Positions 1 to 12,000 are shown, numbered from the stretch's first letter. The stretch: 64,000 nucleotides of DNA from Saccharum officinarum (GCA_020631735.1 CM036225.1:65336662-65400661); one strand, 5' to 3'. A program made the numbers and translations. The notes: generated from the letters alone by a model not told the origin.

Positions 1-3000
1 ATCCAACATTTAAGCTCTATGTTAGGATTTGGATAAACACCATAAAATCTGACTTGGTAGTGATAACTCCCCCTACATATGTGCTCAAATGGTTTGGTTT
101 CAAGCTTGCACATATGCATAAATATGAAATTTGTGGGAGGGTTAGCACTACTAAGTGATGCTAAGGTGTACAGAATAAACCTTTGTAGCTCGCTACCAAT
201 TAGTAGCTTGATACCATTTGAAAATCACAAGTTTGCCATCATGCTTAGCATCATGAGTAGCTAGACATAAAAAACACTAGAAACCCCTTGAGATCAACAT
301 TATAAGCAAGGTTCTAGTTTTTGCATGATAAACATAAGTCTAGCTAACATCCTATGCTTGCTAGTTATCAAATCATCATTCAAGTTCTATAACTAGCATA
401 CACCACACAAGCATGCATATTGAATTTAAGAACTTATGCAATGCAAGCAAGCACATGAATTATGCACATATCAAATGTAATCAATCAAAGTTCATGAGCT
501 TGCTCCCCCTACTTGTGTGCTTTCTTTGTCCAAGAATGTTTGATCCCCTTACATTCTTCAATGTTACTCTCTCTTTGTCCATGTCCATGTCCAATCTTAT
601 CTATCTCTCCCCAAGTCTATCTCTCCCCAAATCAATCTCTCTTGGTGCATTGACATATCTTTGTTCTAACTTCTCCCCCTTTGTCATCAATTTCCATAAA
701 GGGTGTGCTTCTCATTGATGCAAAGACTAGCATTGGGGTAGATGGTTGAGACTTGAATCTTGCATTTTTGATGGACATTACCACATATGTTGGAATGACA
801 AACTTTATGGTTGCTCTTGAGATACCACATAGGATCTTTGACCTTGATACCAATCGGTGGGGCTTCTCCCCCTATGTCATAGCATGTGTCATTCACTTGA
901 GATATCACTTGAAGATGAGGGTAGCATTTCTTGATTTGATCACTTAAAGTTGAGGATCACTTGTGAAACCATCGTTTTGCATGAATGATACCACGTGAAG
1001 ATACCATGAGTAGGAATGTGATACCATTTGAAAGAGTTTTCTAGTGTGGATCCACTTTGAAGGATTTGACAATAATATTCACTTCTTGAACATTTGCTAT
1101 CTTCATGAGTACTACTTGTAAGATATCACTTGTAGATTATTATTTAGACACCACTTGTGAATACCACTTGGAAGATCAATTTGAGTCTAGATACTACTTG
1201 AAACAAACTAGATATCCATTTTTATTGTTGTCTTGTGCTTGTACTCTTATCATTGTCATGAGCTTCTTGTATGACTTGAACTATATTGATTTGCCTAAGA
1301 TTCTAAGTCCGGTTTGATCCAATGACAAGCTTCTTCACACCTCATGCTAAGGGTTATCTTACCAATGTTGTACTTATCACTTGTTAGCAATCCAAACTAG
1401 ATCAAGTACTTGGGTTCACTAGCTCATGAACAAATTCATACTTATACCACTAGATTATTTAGACAATCAAGCAATAGTGGTAGGCTATGAATCTAAAATT
1501 TTCATTTGTCATGCATGATCCTAATAAGCATGTACCATATGCACTAACCGCATACTAGTAAGGAATAAAATGATCATGCACATTACAATGATACCTTTGC
1601 TATGTTGGAGTAGAGGATAGTCACATAGATTCCAAATCATTACTTCAATAACAATGTGAAGTCCAATTTATGAGCTTGGTGAAGACCAATCATCATAGAT
1701 AAATCCATTCTTCACCCATATGAAATGAAAACCACTTGTGATCAAGGTGCACTTTCTTGTTGTGGTTGGCTTGCTTCATTATATCATCTTTGCTTGCATG
1801 AGAGAATCACTTAGAATATTAATTGAATTGCAATGACTAACTCTCTTTTGGGTGTTGCTTGCTCTTTAGATCAATCCAATTGATTGCTTCAACTAAGCAT
1901 CACAAGTTTCTCGGATCACCACTTCCATGTTAGCCTTCCAAGTCCCAAACTTGGTTTCACCTACACACGGTGGCAAGCCCCTCACTAGGGAGAAGTGACC
2001 TTTCTCCAAAGAACCACTCTTGATACTCACTTGAAATGATATAGTTTGATTGATCCAAATGATGAACTCAATCTTGATGAATAATCCTTGAATCTATATT
2101 TGAGTCTAACTCTTTCTACTTGTTTAAGTCCTTTTCTTTCTACCAAATAATCTCTAATCATCACTAGAACTAAACTTCATCTTCATCTTAAGTTTGATCT
2201 TGATCTTCAAATTTGAGTACTAAACATGTACACCAAGTACATTCCACAATCAAATATTCTTATACTCATTGCTTTTCATGCTTCTAGATCAATCTAAAAC
2301 CAAACTTAGGTACCTCAACCACTTATAAATATGTTTCCAACTTAAGGACCTTTCAATTAAAGTGACTCTAGATTAATCCAATGATTGTCACTTTTCTGGC
2401 AGATTCTGTACCCTTCAAAGAATAATTCATATCTCCCAATATACAGATCCAAATGCCATAAAATTTGGTGGAGATGTGATTCACTAAGTCATCTAGCAGC
2501 TGTAAAAATTTGAGATGCATTTGACATCTATATTGCTACCAGATTTCAAATATTCCACCACTGCTACATGCTGAAAACTGCTGCACTATAGCTGACAAGA
2601 TGTACTCCAAAGCCGTAGCATCTCTTATCCAATTCTCATGAAATTTGTACAGTACCTTATAACATAAGTCTAGAGCATGCATACCAAAATTCATGCCAAT
2701 CCAAGTAGATTTGATCATCCAAACTCAGACTTGATCACTGCTAGCTCAGATTTTCAACTTTGGACAGATTTCAATACATTGAGCAATACTTCATCAAATA
2801 TGAATCAACCTTGAAACTAACTTGTTTGAATACTTTCACAAGACATATATCCATCCAATCCACTTACAAAATGTCATCTCATAAATTTATTCAACACAAA
2901 TCAATTCAAACTTGATTACTTAAATATTTAATCCATTCAAACATCTCATAGCAAGCAACATTGCATATATATCCAATTCAATCAACTCATATGCACCCAA

Positions 3001-3271
3001 GTGAAATGATCAACAAGAGATATACCTTGGTTAGCTTATGATCATCCAATAGCAAGCTTTTACTCCAATAAATTGCAAGCCATCAAATAATTCCAATAAA
3101 TCATCCATAACTTGATCATGACACTTGTATGTTGTAGCACTTGGACTTCACTTATTTTGACTTGGCATTGGGATTGGATATGCATTGAGCTTCATAACTT
3201 GACTCAATATATGATGAACAAAATGAAACCAATTGAATCAAGCCTCTAATGCCGATGGTACCTACAAACAA
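1..3271 (-). other. Non-coding tail of copy A
   Basis: This stretch is AT-rich with no credible ORF on either strand. It corresponds to 20647-23917 of copy B. On the minus strand it contains several AGGGGGAG polypurine motifs (near 71, 511, 674 and 868), which are conserved in order in the tail of element C. It also holds many loose copies of an ATACCACTTG-like word between about 800 and 1200. No host gene is seen. Confidence 0.7.
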
Positions 3272-5125
3272 TCATCCACTCTTTGATGGTACCCAAACAA
3301 GTTTGGGTCCTCTCAAGTTAGGTGCAACATACTTAGGCATTGCCTTAGTATGAATAGCGGGATGTTTTGCAATAGCAACAATAGAGGTACCATTTACATC
3401 CTTTCTAAGCACATTAGTATCATCAATTGAAATATGCTTAGAAGTGTTACCTAGGGGACATGAATGTGCCATGTGTCCCCTTTCCCGACATGAGTAGCAA
3501 CTTCTCTTAGATTGAGCCTTTTCTTCCTTGCTCATATGTTGCTTCTCATTACCTTGCCTCTCACGAGTTGCTTGAGCCTTCTTCTTAAGCTTGGTAGGAC
3601 ACCCCGAGGCGAAGTGTCCCTTATCTCCACATTTGAAGCACTTGATGTGAGCATGTACTTTCTTCTCGATTTGATTCTTGCTCATCATCTTGACATCTTA
3701 AATTTGCATTGGATGTCTTGCTCTTCCACTTTTTCTTGTTTTCTTCTTCTTTATCATCAAGTCACTAACATCTTCATGATTGATCTTGACTTTAGCTTGG
3801 GGCTTTGCTTTTGGCTCAACTTGAGACTTCTTGGTAGGGCAACACTTGGCAATATGTCCCACTTCATGGCATTGGTAGCACATGAGTTGGGATAACTTCT
3901 TTGCATCTTGCTTCTTCATAATCTTGCCCTTGCTCTTGTTGTAGCCAATACCACTCTTATCACCATATCTTATTTGATTGGTCATGACATGCTCAATGGC
4001 GATTTTAGAGTTGTAGCACCTCTCCAACTTGTTGCTCAAATCCTTCACTTCACTTTTAAGCTCATTGTTCTCCTTCAAAAGGTTAGTCTCACACGACATA
4101 GAAGTAGAACAAGCATTTAATTATGAAGAGCATGGCATATCTAATAAATTATCACAAGAGGTGGATACATGCTTCTTGCCTACATCACAAGGGTTAGTAA
4201 TATGTGATTGATCATTTGACCCAAATAATGAGCTCTCACTAGATTTGGTTTCTTCATTAGAAAGCTTCTTAGTGAGTAAAGCATGTTCTTGTACCAAGTT
4301 ATCATGAGCAACACTAAGTTTCTCATGAGCCAATTTTAGCTCCTCATGTGAACAAGTAGTAACATAAAGTAGATGCTTTTATTGTTCACATGTGGTCTTT
4401 AGAAAAGAGTTTTCTTTTTCCAATTTACTTGCATTTTCCATTTCTCTTTTTAAGGCTCTTGAGAGTTTATAAAGAAGCTCAAAATTTGGATCATCACAAT
4501 TAACAACAAAACCACCAACATGTATCTTAGTGTTACCATGTGATGATATTGATGAGCTTGTTGAAGCATCACTCTCATAGCCATCATCTTCACCATCAAG
4601 TGTGCATGGAGTAGAATCATTGCTTGCATCACTTGTGACATTATCATCATTCTTGTCAAGTGATCTTGTGGCATGATCATCATCATCATCACTTGACATT
4701 GAGGTGGAGCAATCCTCCACAATCACCTCGTTGTGGTCATGCTCAACATCCTCATGTACCTCCATCACTATGTGATCATCCTTCTTGAATTTTCCATCAT
4801 CCCAAATTGAGGAGCCACAATAGTGATGCTTGAGCGTCGTCCACATGCTATGTGCACTTGAGAGACCCCTCACCTTGTCAAAAATCTCATCATTTAAAGC
4901 TTTGATTAGATAAAACTTAGCTTGTGCATCAAGTGTTCGGCAATCCTTTTGAGCTTGGGTACGGTTACCACACCCATCCAAGATATGAGAAAAGCCAACA
5001 ACTATGATCCACCAAAACTTAGGGCCAAGAGCACGAAAATGATCAAGCATGTGATTTTTCCACCGTGCATAGTGAGTGCCATCAAAAATGTGTTCCACAC
5101 AATCATCTAGCCTATAAGCCGCCAT
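3272..5125 (-). pseudogene. Copia gag (copy A), interrupted
   Basis: This is a Gag polyprotein of the kind carried by SIRE/Maximus-like copia elements. Reading starts at the ATG at 5125 and begins MAAYRLDDCVEHIFDG, a UBN2/DUF4219-like capsid region. An acidic Asp/Ser-rich stretch and a coiled-coil rich in Glu, Lys and Leu follow. Three CCHC zinc knuckles come last (CYQCHEVGHIAKCC, CFKCGDKGHFASGC, CYSCRERGHMAHSC), then a GPK..WVP tail that in related elements precedes the protease. One frame covers the whole region but is broken by stops at about 4379 (a CAA-to-TAA change absent from copy B), 4121 and 3698. The last two are shared with copy B. No pol follows. Confidence 0.85.
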
Positions 5126-5161
5126 CCTCTCGGGTCAGTGAAGACCACAAATGAGAGACCC

Positions 5162-5174
5162 GGCTCCGATACCA
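5162..5174 (-). other. Primer-binding site of copy A (initiator Met tRNA)
   Basis: TGGTATCGGAGCC on the minus strand lies two bases inside the LTR end. It matches the usual TGGTATCAGAGC-type site of plant LTR retrotransposons. It fixes the element's orientation as minus. Confidence 0.75.
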
Positions 5175-6253
5175 CTTGAAGGGTCGAGATGGCGGACTAA
5201 AGGGGGGGGTGAATAGTCCTTTCTAAAACTTAAACGTGTTGGCTAACCAAAACAAATGCGGAATTAAACTTATCGGTCTAGCCAAGACTACACCCCTCTA
5301 ACTAAGTTCACAAGCACCTCACAAAGATCCTAATTAAGCAACTAAGGTGCTTTCCTTAGCAAGAGCTCTCCTATTTAATTCTAGAGCAAGGTCACATAAA
5401 CCTATGCACTAGTACTTTGCAAGCAAGAGGGAGCTCCTACACAACTTAGTGAAGCAAAAGCACAAAGCTCCTAAGCTCACTAGCAATGCTCAATAACAAG
5501 GCAACTAATGCCAAATTAAAGAGTGCAAAACACTTAGCTACACAAACTAAGCAATATGACTAATAAGGTTACACAAACCAAATTAGCCACGCAAAGGGGA
5601 TACTTCTAGCTACACAAGCAAGAAGATAACTAGCAAGCTACCCAAGCAAACTAGTTACGAGAGCAACTACGCAAGCACAAGTATATATGTAAGTAAATAC
5701 AAGCTTGTGTTGCACGAAAGCAAACCACCGAGAAGAGTAGACAATGTTGACACGGTGATTTTCTCCCGAGGTTCACTTGGTTGCCACCAAGCTACGTCCC
5801 CGTTGTGTCGACCAACACTTCGTGGTTCGGCGGCTAATCGGTCACACACCGAGCCTCTCAAAAGGCACCGCAAGAACCCACCATAAAGTGTGGTAGCTCA
5901 ATGACACGCTCAACTAGAGTTGCTCTTCGCGATCCCCGCGGGGTGAGCACAATCCCCCTCACAAAGCTTCTCCGGAGCCTCGCACAATCTTCTTGCGAGC
6001 TTCGACGGAGCCACAAGCCACCAAGCCGTCTAGGAGGTGGCAACCTCCAAGAGTAATAAGCACCACCGGCTTGCAACACGATCACCTAGTGCCACTCGAT
6101 GAACCTCACGATGCAATCGCACTAGAATCGCTCTCTCACTCGATCCGATGAACACTATCAAGCATGAGTGAGTTAGAGGGCTCCCTAGCACTACCACATA
6201 AGCCACCAAGGCTAAAGTGTGCTCAGCTGCCGGCCACGGCCGGCCAAGGCATC

Positions 6254-6261
6254 TATTTATA
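6254..6261 (-). promoter_or_regulatory. LTR TATA box (copy A)
   Basis: TATAAATA on the minus strand lies 49 bp past the edge of the GC-rich array, the same layout as in copies B, C, D and F. It is the likely retrotransposon core promoter. No transcript evidence is available here. Confidence 0.5.
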
Positions 6262-6310
6262 ACCCCATGGTCAAATAGAGTCGTTACCCCTTCACTGGGC
6301 AGATTTCAGG

Positions 6311-6787
6311 ACGACCGGACGCGCCGGTCGTAACTGACCGGACGCGCTCAGCCACGTTCGATTCTCCAACGGTCACTGACTCCCAACGGTCAAACCAGCG
6401 ACCGGACGCGCCGCTGCCATGACCGGACGCGCCTCTGCCATGACCAGACGCGCCCCTAGCAACGATCGGACGCGCCGATCGCACAGTACCACGCGCGCAA
6501 CGACATGACCGGACGCGCTCCTTGCGACGACCGGACGCGACAGTGCCAGCATCCGGTTAGAGTCCAGTAAGCACCTTCAACGATCGGACGCGTCCGATCG
6601 TACGTGACTAGACGCACCGCGCGTCCGATCATCACTCCGCTGCTCTCTGTCCCTCTGGACGCCTGACCGGACGCGCTGATCCCGTGAAGGACCAGACGCG
6701 CCGGTCGCGCGCTCTGCTTCTGCGCACAGGTGCACTGACCGGACGCGCTGGTCAAGCCGTGACCGCGTTCGGTGCAGCGTCCGGTCA
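6311..6787 (-). repeat. U3 array of palindromic GC-rich motifs (copy A)
   Basis: There are dense imperfect copies of GACCGGACGCG in both orientations, including the perfect 20-bp palindrome CGATCGGACGCGTCCGATCG at 6581-6600. The spacing is irregular, and the ORFs predicted through it are low-complexity artefacts rich in Arg, Ser and Gly. Confidence 0.8.
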
Positions 6788-7632
6788 CCACAGTGACCTC
6801 CGTTCGCCTCCGTTTCTTTTCCGACTTCCGGCGCAATAGAAAATAGGCATTTCACTTCCCCCAAAAGCGCCGAATCCCGCCTCGCAAGCTTGGTGGGAGG
6901 GAGAGAGGAACCTAAACCCCTCTCTACTGCTCAAACTCCACTGCCTTCACAAATGTGCTAACACCACCAAGTGTACACCACCATGTGCATGTGTGTTAGC
7001 ATTTCACAATCATTTTATCGAAGGAGTTAACCACTCAACTTGCCACGCCACTCGATCCTAGCAACGATGCATAGTTAGATCACACGAGTGGCACTAGATG
7101 ACCGATATGCAAACAAGTTTGCTCCTCTTGATAGTACGGCCATCTATCCTAAACCTGGTCATAAACTTCTCTACACACCTATGACCGGTGAAATGGAAAT
7201 GCCCTAGGTTATACCTTTGTCTTGCGTATTCCACTCCATCTCCTCCGACGTTGATGCAACATATGCACCAACCATATCACAAATGATATGATCCACTTCA
7301 TATCATCACGTGACCGTATTGGTTCATCGATCTTGACCTCACTTGCTCTTCACCGTTGCCTCGGTCCTTCGGTGCCAAGCCATCACACAACTTGCCCTTC
7401 ACCCTAGCAACCGGTCCATCAAGCCAAGCCTCATCTTGATCTTCTCCACCTTGGTCACATGACTCCATGTCATGTCTCATATGCAATGAGCTCCTTCATG
7501 ACACCATCACATGTGGACTAATCTCCTGTGTATCTCACATAACCACATATTAGTCCACCTAAGTTGTCACTCAATTACCAAAACCAAACAAGGACCTGTA
7601 ACATCCCAGCCCAGGGCTTAACAGGATTAATA

Positions 7633-7752
7633 GGATACTCATACCAATAAGTTGCAACTTCTTTTCCGGAAGCCCACCTCGAAAGAACTCCAAAGTTAAG
7701 CGTGCTTGGCCTGGAGCGATGGGTGACCGACCGGGAAGTTCTTTCCGGGTGC
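7633..7752 (+). ncRNA. 5S rRNA-like domain in Cassandra LTR1 (copy A)
   Basis: About 120 nt resembles plant 5S rRNA from GGATACTCATACCA onward. It retains the internal promoter words AGTTAAGCGTGCTTGG and GATGGGTGACC, then GGGAAGTTC. In the family these can be transcribed by RNA polymerase III. The match is partial, so this is a retrotransposon-borne derivative and not a ribosomal gene. Confidence 0.7.
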
Positions 7753-8109
7753 GCACGAGTGAGGACAAAGTGCGCAGAAAAGACTTGTGTTGGTCTGTGA
7801 GGACAGTCTATGTCCTAGAAAAGCGGCCAGATGTAAGCGGGCCCGGCCTCGAGGAGGTGGGACGTTACAGAATGGTATCAGAGCCGACTCTCGCGGTTTC
7901 ACGGGCGCGTGTATCGCAGTTGCACAGGCATGGTGCGCATGGCTGGTGTGGACTCAGAGTGGTCACACAACATGACACATGCGCTGGCACTGGACACACG
8001 GATGTGGCCAAGAGAGGACGTTCCTGGCTTGGGATTGACCGACGAGGACGTCGGTCTCTTAAGGGGGTGAGGATGTAACATCCCAGCCCAGGGCTTAACA
8101 GGATTAATA

Positions 8110-8229
8110 GGATACTCATACCAACAAGTTGCAACTTCTTTTCCGGAAGCCCATCTCGAAAGAACTCCAAAGTTAAGCGTGCTTGGCCTAGAGCGATGGG
8201 TGACCGACCGGGAAGTTCTTTCCGGATGC
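8110..8229 (+). ncRNA. 5S rRNA-like domain in Cassandra LTR2 (copy A)
   Basis: This is the same 5S-like segment as in LTR1, with a few substitutions (for example CTAGAGCGATGGG instead of CTGGAGCGATGGG). The internal control words are preserved. Confidence 0.7.
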
Positions 8230-8358
8230 GCACGAGTGAGGACAAAGTGCGCAGAAAAGACTTGTGTTGGTCTGTGAGAGTCTATGTCCTAGAAAAGCGG
8301 CCAGATGTAAGCGGGCCCGACCTCGAGGAGGCGGGACGTTACAGGACCTTTCACAAGT

Positions 8359-8524
8359 GACTTGAGGGTCACACCGAAGAACCATCTAAGTGTTGGTCGA
8401 CACAACCGGTGACGTAGCTTATCGGTGCACAAGTGAACACCGGGTGAACAAAAATATTGTGTCACTTGTCTCCCGGTGGTTGGTCTTTATATTGTGTTGT
8501 TGTCAATATTGATTGATTGTATAT
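8359..8524 (+). repeat. Fragment of a C-type LTR beside copy A
   Basis: This sequence matches 29007-29172 and also 37741-37907, both from LTRs of element C. It shows that copy A is flanked by the same host LTR as copy B. It ends exactly at the N gap. Confidence 0.85.
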
Positions 8525-8624
8525 NNNNNNNNNNNNNNNNNNNNNNNNNNNNNNNNNNNNNNNNNNNNNNNNNNNNNNNNNNNNNNNNNNNNNNNNNNNN
8601 NNNNNNNNNNNNNNNNNNNNNNNN
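8525..8624. other. Assembly gap, 100 N
   Basis: Exactly 100 Ns, the conventional filler for a gap of unknown size. The sequence to the right is unrelated to what follows the homologous point at 29173, so the two contigs need not be adjacent in the genome. Confidence 0.99.
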
Positions 8625-9076
8625 TATTTGCATATACCACATATATCGATTAATTGTAAAGATGGATGTCAGGTTTGGTTGGGCATGATGAACATTCCTT
8701 CCCTTGTTGCTAAGCTTGTCCTGACACTGACAGCGTGTGTAAAAAGAAAAGCTTGTTCTGACAGTACAGTGACAAGAAAAGCCCATTATGTATGTGGCCC
8801 GCCCGGATTGACCGATAAAGCCCATTCGATACCCAGCCCGCCTGCTGCAGTGGTCAGTTCAGGAGCAGGCTGGCGGAGCGGCGGCAGCAGGGTCTCGCTC
8901 GCCGCCCTCGTCGTCTGTCGAGAGGAAGAAGACAACAGCAGCTCCAGCATCTTCCAGATGGGATTCGGTCTCTACTAGGTTTTCGTCTCCCCTCGATTGG
9001 TTTGGATCGGATTGGATTAGGGGTGTTTCATTTCATCCGATCCCATCGACTTGGCCTGGTCCTGATCTCGACGACG
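8625..9076 (+). promoter_or_regulatory. Upstream region and 5' UTR of the NERD1-like gene
   Basis: Only about 450 bp separates the gap from the start codon. The last 200 bp is CpG-rich and pyrimidine-rich, as expected for a grass 5' UTR. I see no convincing TATA box. The rest of the promoter is probably lost in the gap. Confidence 0.45.
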
Positions 9077-12000
9077 ATGCGGAAGCGGGATCTGGGCATC
9101 CTGCTGCTCGCCGCCTTCGCCGTCTTCTTCTCCCTCCACCACGAGGGCGACTTCTCCTTCCGGGGAGTCCTGGTACCACCTCACCGACGAGGACTTCCCC
9201 ATCAAGTACGAGGCCGACCGCCTGCCCCCGCCGCTCGTCGCCGACCTCAACGGCGACGGCAAGCCCGAGGTCCTCCTCCCCACCCACGACGCCAAGATCC
9301 AGGTCCTCCAGCCGCCCCACGCCCGCCACCTCATCGATGACTCCGCCTTCCACGAGGCCCGCGTCATGGCCGACATCTCCCTCCTCCCCGACAACGTCCG
9401 CCTCGCCTCGGGGAGGCGACCCATCGCCATGGCCGTCGGCAACGTCGACCGCTCCTACAAGGCCGGCGAAGTCAGAAAGCAGGTCCTCGTCGTCGTCACC
9501 TCCGGGTGGTCCGTCATGTGCTTCGACCACAACCTCAAGAAGCTGTGGGAGCACAACCTCCAGGACGACTTCCCTCATGCCGCGCACCACCGCGAGGTCG
9601 CAATCTCCATAACCAACTACAATCTCAAGCACGGAGATGCAGGCCTCGTCATCGTTGGAGGAAGGATGGAGATGCAGCATCATGTATGTTAATGTTATAA
9701 CCCTCTCTTTGCACTACATGCTTCCCTCAGCACGGAGATGCAGGCTTCTTTGCAGTACCGTCACCTGCCTATCTGTTTGCCTACATTACATAATGTTGGC
9801 AACTTACCCCTGTATAGTAATAGTAATTCATTCGCTTATCAGTCAGCAGATCTCTTCGATGAATTTATGATACCAGAACACAACACGAATGACCACCGTA
9901 GAAGCGCCAATGAGAAACAGGTTATTATATTGCTGTGCTTTTAGCTTTTCATCTTATTAGTGTATTCTACCCTACAAGCTCCTTGCATGATTAACTGATC
10001 AACACCTAACCCTGTGTTGGCGCTGCATGCAGGGCTCTGAGGCTGGCAATGCAGACCTGCGCCATTTTGCCCTTTATGCCTTTGCTGGACGTAGTGGCGA
10101 CCGTAGATGGAGCCGGAAGAATGAGGTGCACTGGATTCAACTTCTTTTTTATTTCATAATTTTTTTTTTGCCTCCACTTTAGTAAAAGATACTCATCTTT
10201 ATTTCGAGCCCCCCTCAGCATGGAAAACTCAAATTTGCATGTCATTACTTAATGATTACTGTCCACAAAGGCCTGACTTATATATATTCTTTCTATGTTT
10301 TCTCTTTTGGCGTTGCAGAACATCCAGTCACAGCCATCAGATGCTTCTGTGATGTTACCACAGCACAATTACAAACTTGATGTTCATGCGCTCAATAGTC
10401 ATCAACCTGGTCAGGTGAAGACTGTGTTCTCCAATCTTAATAGCAAATAACTAGGAGCAGTGCTTATCTTTGAGCAAGTCTTGTGTCAATGTTTCCACAT
10501 GCTCTTTGTTGCTTGGTTTAAGTATCTGACTATTTTCTCAAGGGTCGTCTTCTGACAAATTTTGTATCTACCTGAATTCTTCATTATGGTCAACAGGAAG
10601 TCTGGAATATATGTTGCCATCACTTTATTATTGCTTGGCAGCTATAGCTATCACAACCTGAATTTCTTACTTATCTGCACACTTCTTAATGGCAACATTG
10701 TTATTATAAACTAAAAGTGTGTTATGTTTGGACTCGAAAGGTAGCATTTCCTAATGAAGTTTGCTACCTATTTTTTGTTTGATCTGATAATATACATGCC
10801 AAATGTGCTGTTCTTAGCTTATTTTTTTGACCCAGGCAGATGCTAAGCAGTTAGTTCACACAGTGGCATTTTGGCTAATTGGAAACTAACCTATCACATG
10901 TTTATTTCAGTTTGAATGTCGTGAATTCAGAGAAACAATTCTTAGCGTCATGCCTCATCATTGGGTAAGAATAGTACTTGTTTTCTTGTATTTAGCTTTC
11001 ATACTCTGGAACTGTTGAGCTCAGGTACGAGTACTCCTTTTCAGGATAGGAGAGAGGATACTACCCTACAACTTGCACATTTTAGGAAGCATAAAAGGAA
11101 ACAAGTTAAGAAAACGCCTGGAAAGGCTGTTATTAATAGCATGAACAAGCCCATTGAACACAATCCACCTGGGAAGGATGCTTCCAATAGAATAGCTAGA
11201 GCGCTTGGGAAGGCTGCAGATATGGCTAGCTCAAATAAAGCCAGGAAGGTATGACACATAAGCATGGCTGTTACATTTCAGATTTTGCCATGCCTTCTAG
11301 CAAAGATTACAGTCATCTCCCTGAAGCATCATGGATATCCTTGCATCCTTGCAATGCACACATACTGCATGTTGTCTCTTTGTTGCACTTCTGCTATTAC
11401 TTTTGTCCAAATAGATTACAGTGCTCACACAGAATGAAGTCAAACACCTCATGACTTTCTACTGAGATGAATCTTGTTTCTTTACTGCAGACACAGAGGA
11501 TGCAGTACGTTCCGACAATCACTAATCATACTCAAGTTTGGTGGGTTCCTAATGCTATTGTTGCACATGAAAAGGAAGGGATAGAGGCTGTCCATCTAGC
11601 TTCTGGACGTACAATATGCAAGGTCTACAGGATATATCCCTGTAATTTATTTTACTTTAATTCGATGCAACCATACAGTATATCACCTCTTACTTGTTTT
11701 TCATTTTGAAATTATTCTCATTTCCAGCTTCATTTAACCGAAGGAGGCCTTCATGCAGATATTAATGGAGATGGAGTTCTAGATCATGTCCAGGTGCGTT
11801 AGGAGTGTATTTACACTGGAATTACTTTCCTTTACGTACGACTTTTTCTTTGGTAGCTCTGGGCAGTTCAAATATGGATGTAATTCATAGTTTCTGTCTG
11901 TAAGTTTGAGAATAATTTGGGATGTCTGGATCCGTTGAGTACTGCTCTCCTCATAAGACTCGGTGGTGTGTGGTCTCCTGTAGATAGATGTTTATGCAAC

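Larger units (their letters stand above)
7597..8343 (+). mobile_element. Cassandra TRIM element in the LTR of copy A
   Basis: This is a miniature LTR retrotransposon of 747 bp. LTR1 is 7597-7869 and LTR2 is 8074-8343, both bounded by TGTAACATCC and GGACGTTACA. The primer-binding site TGGTATCAGAGC is at 7873-7884, about 200 bp of non-coding interior follows, and the polypurine tract AAGGGGGTGAGGA is at 8061-8073. Flanking GGACC duplications at 7592-7596 and 8344-8348 mark insertion into the host LTR. The 5S rRNA-like segment inside each LTR is diagnostic of the Cassandra family. It has no protein-coding capacity, so it depends on other elements to move. Confidence 0.93.
1..8353 (-). mobile_element. 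Copy A: gag-only SIRE/Maximus-like copia element, left part outside the window
   Basis: Read on the minus strand, the order is 5' LTR (8353-5177), a primer-binding site complementary to initiator Met tRNA (5174-5162, TGGTATCGGAGCC), gag (5125-3272), then about 3.3 kb of AT-rich non-coding tail that runs off the window. No protease, integrase or reverse transcriptase is recognisable, so the element is non-autonomous. It is nearly identical to 20647-29001 (copy B), including the Cassandra insertion in its LTR. The CAAGT at 8354-8358 equals the target-site duplication of copy B. It therefore shares one insertion event with B rather than being an independent insertion. Confidence 0.85.
5177..8353 (-). 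repeat. 5' LTR of copy A with Cassandra inserted
   Basis: The LTR ends are TGAAGGGTCG on the left and GGACCTTTCA on the right as read on the + strand, giving TG...CA termini on the minus strand. Without the Cassandra insert it is about 2.4 kb, matching the LTR at 18147-20570. A GC-rich motif array (6311-6787) sits upstream, in element sense, of a TATA box at 6261-6254. Confidence 0.85.

Noticed and set aside
6284..6864. ORFs rich in Arg, Ser and Gly in the LTRs (also 17048-17581, 19360-19903, 26929-27509, 36679-36942)
   Set aside because: They run through the repeated GC-rich motif array upstream of the LTR TATA box and show no family resemblance. Both strands are open because the motif lacks stops.
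7633..7752. Genuine 5S rRNA gene
   Set aside because: Only part of the sequence matches 5S, and it lies in an LTR with a primer-binding site and polypurine tract. It is the Cassandra derivative.
1..8353. Copy A as an independent insertion of the same family
   Set aside because: It shares the Cassandra insertion point, the CAAGT duplication and the flanking C-type LTR with copy B.
9017..9683. Minus-strand ORFs of 141 and 216 residues opposite NERD1-like exon 1
   Set aside because: They are antisense shadows. The + strand frame matches the protein family across ten spliced exons.
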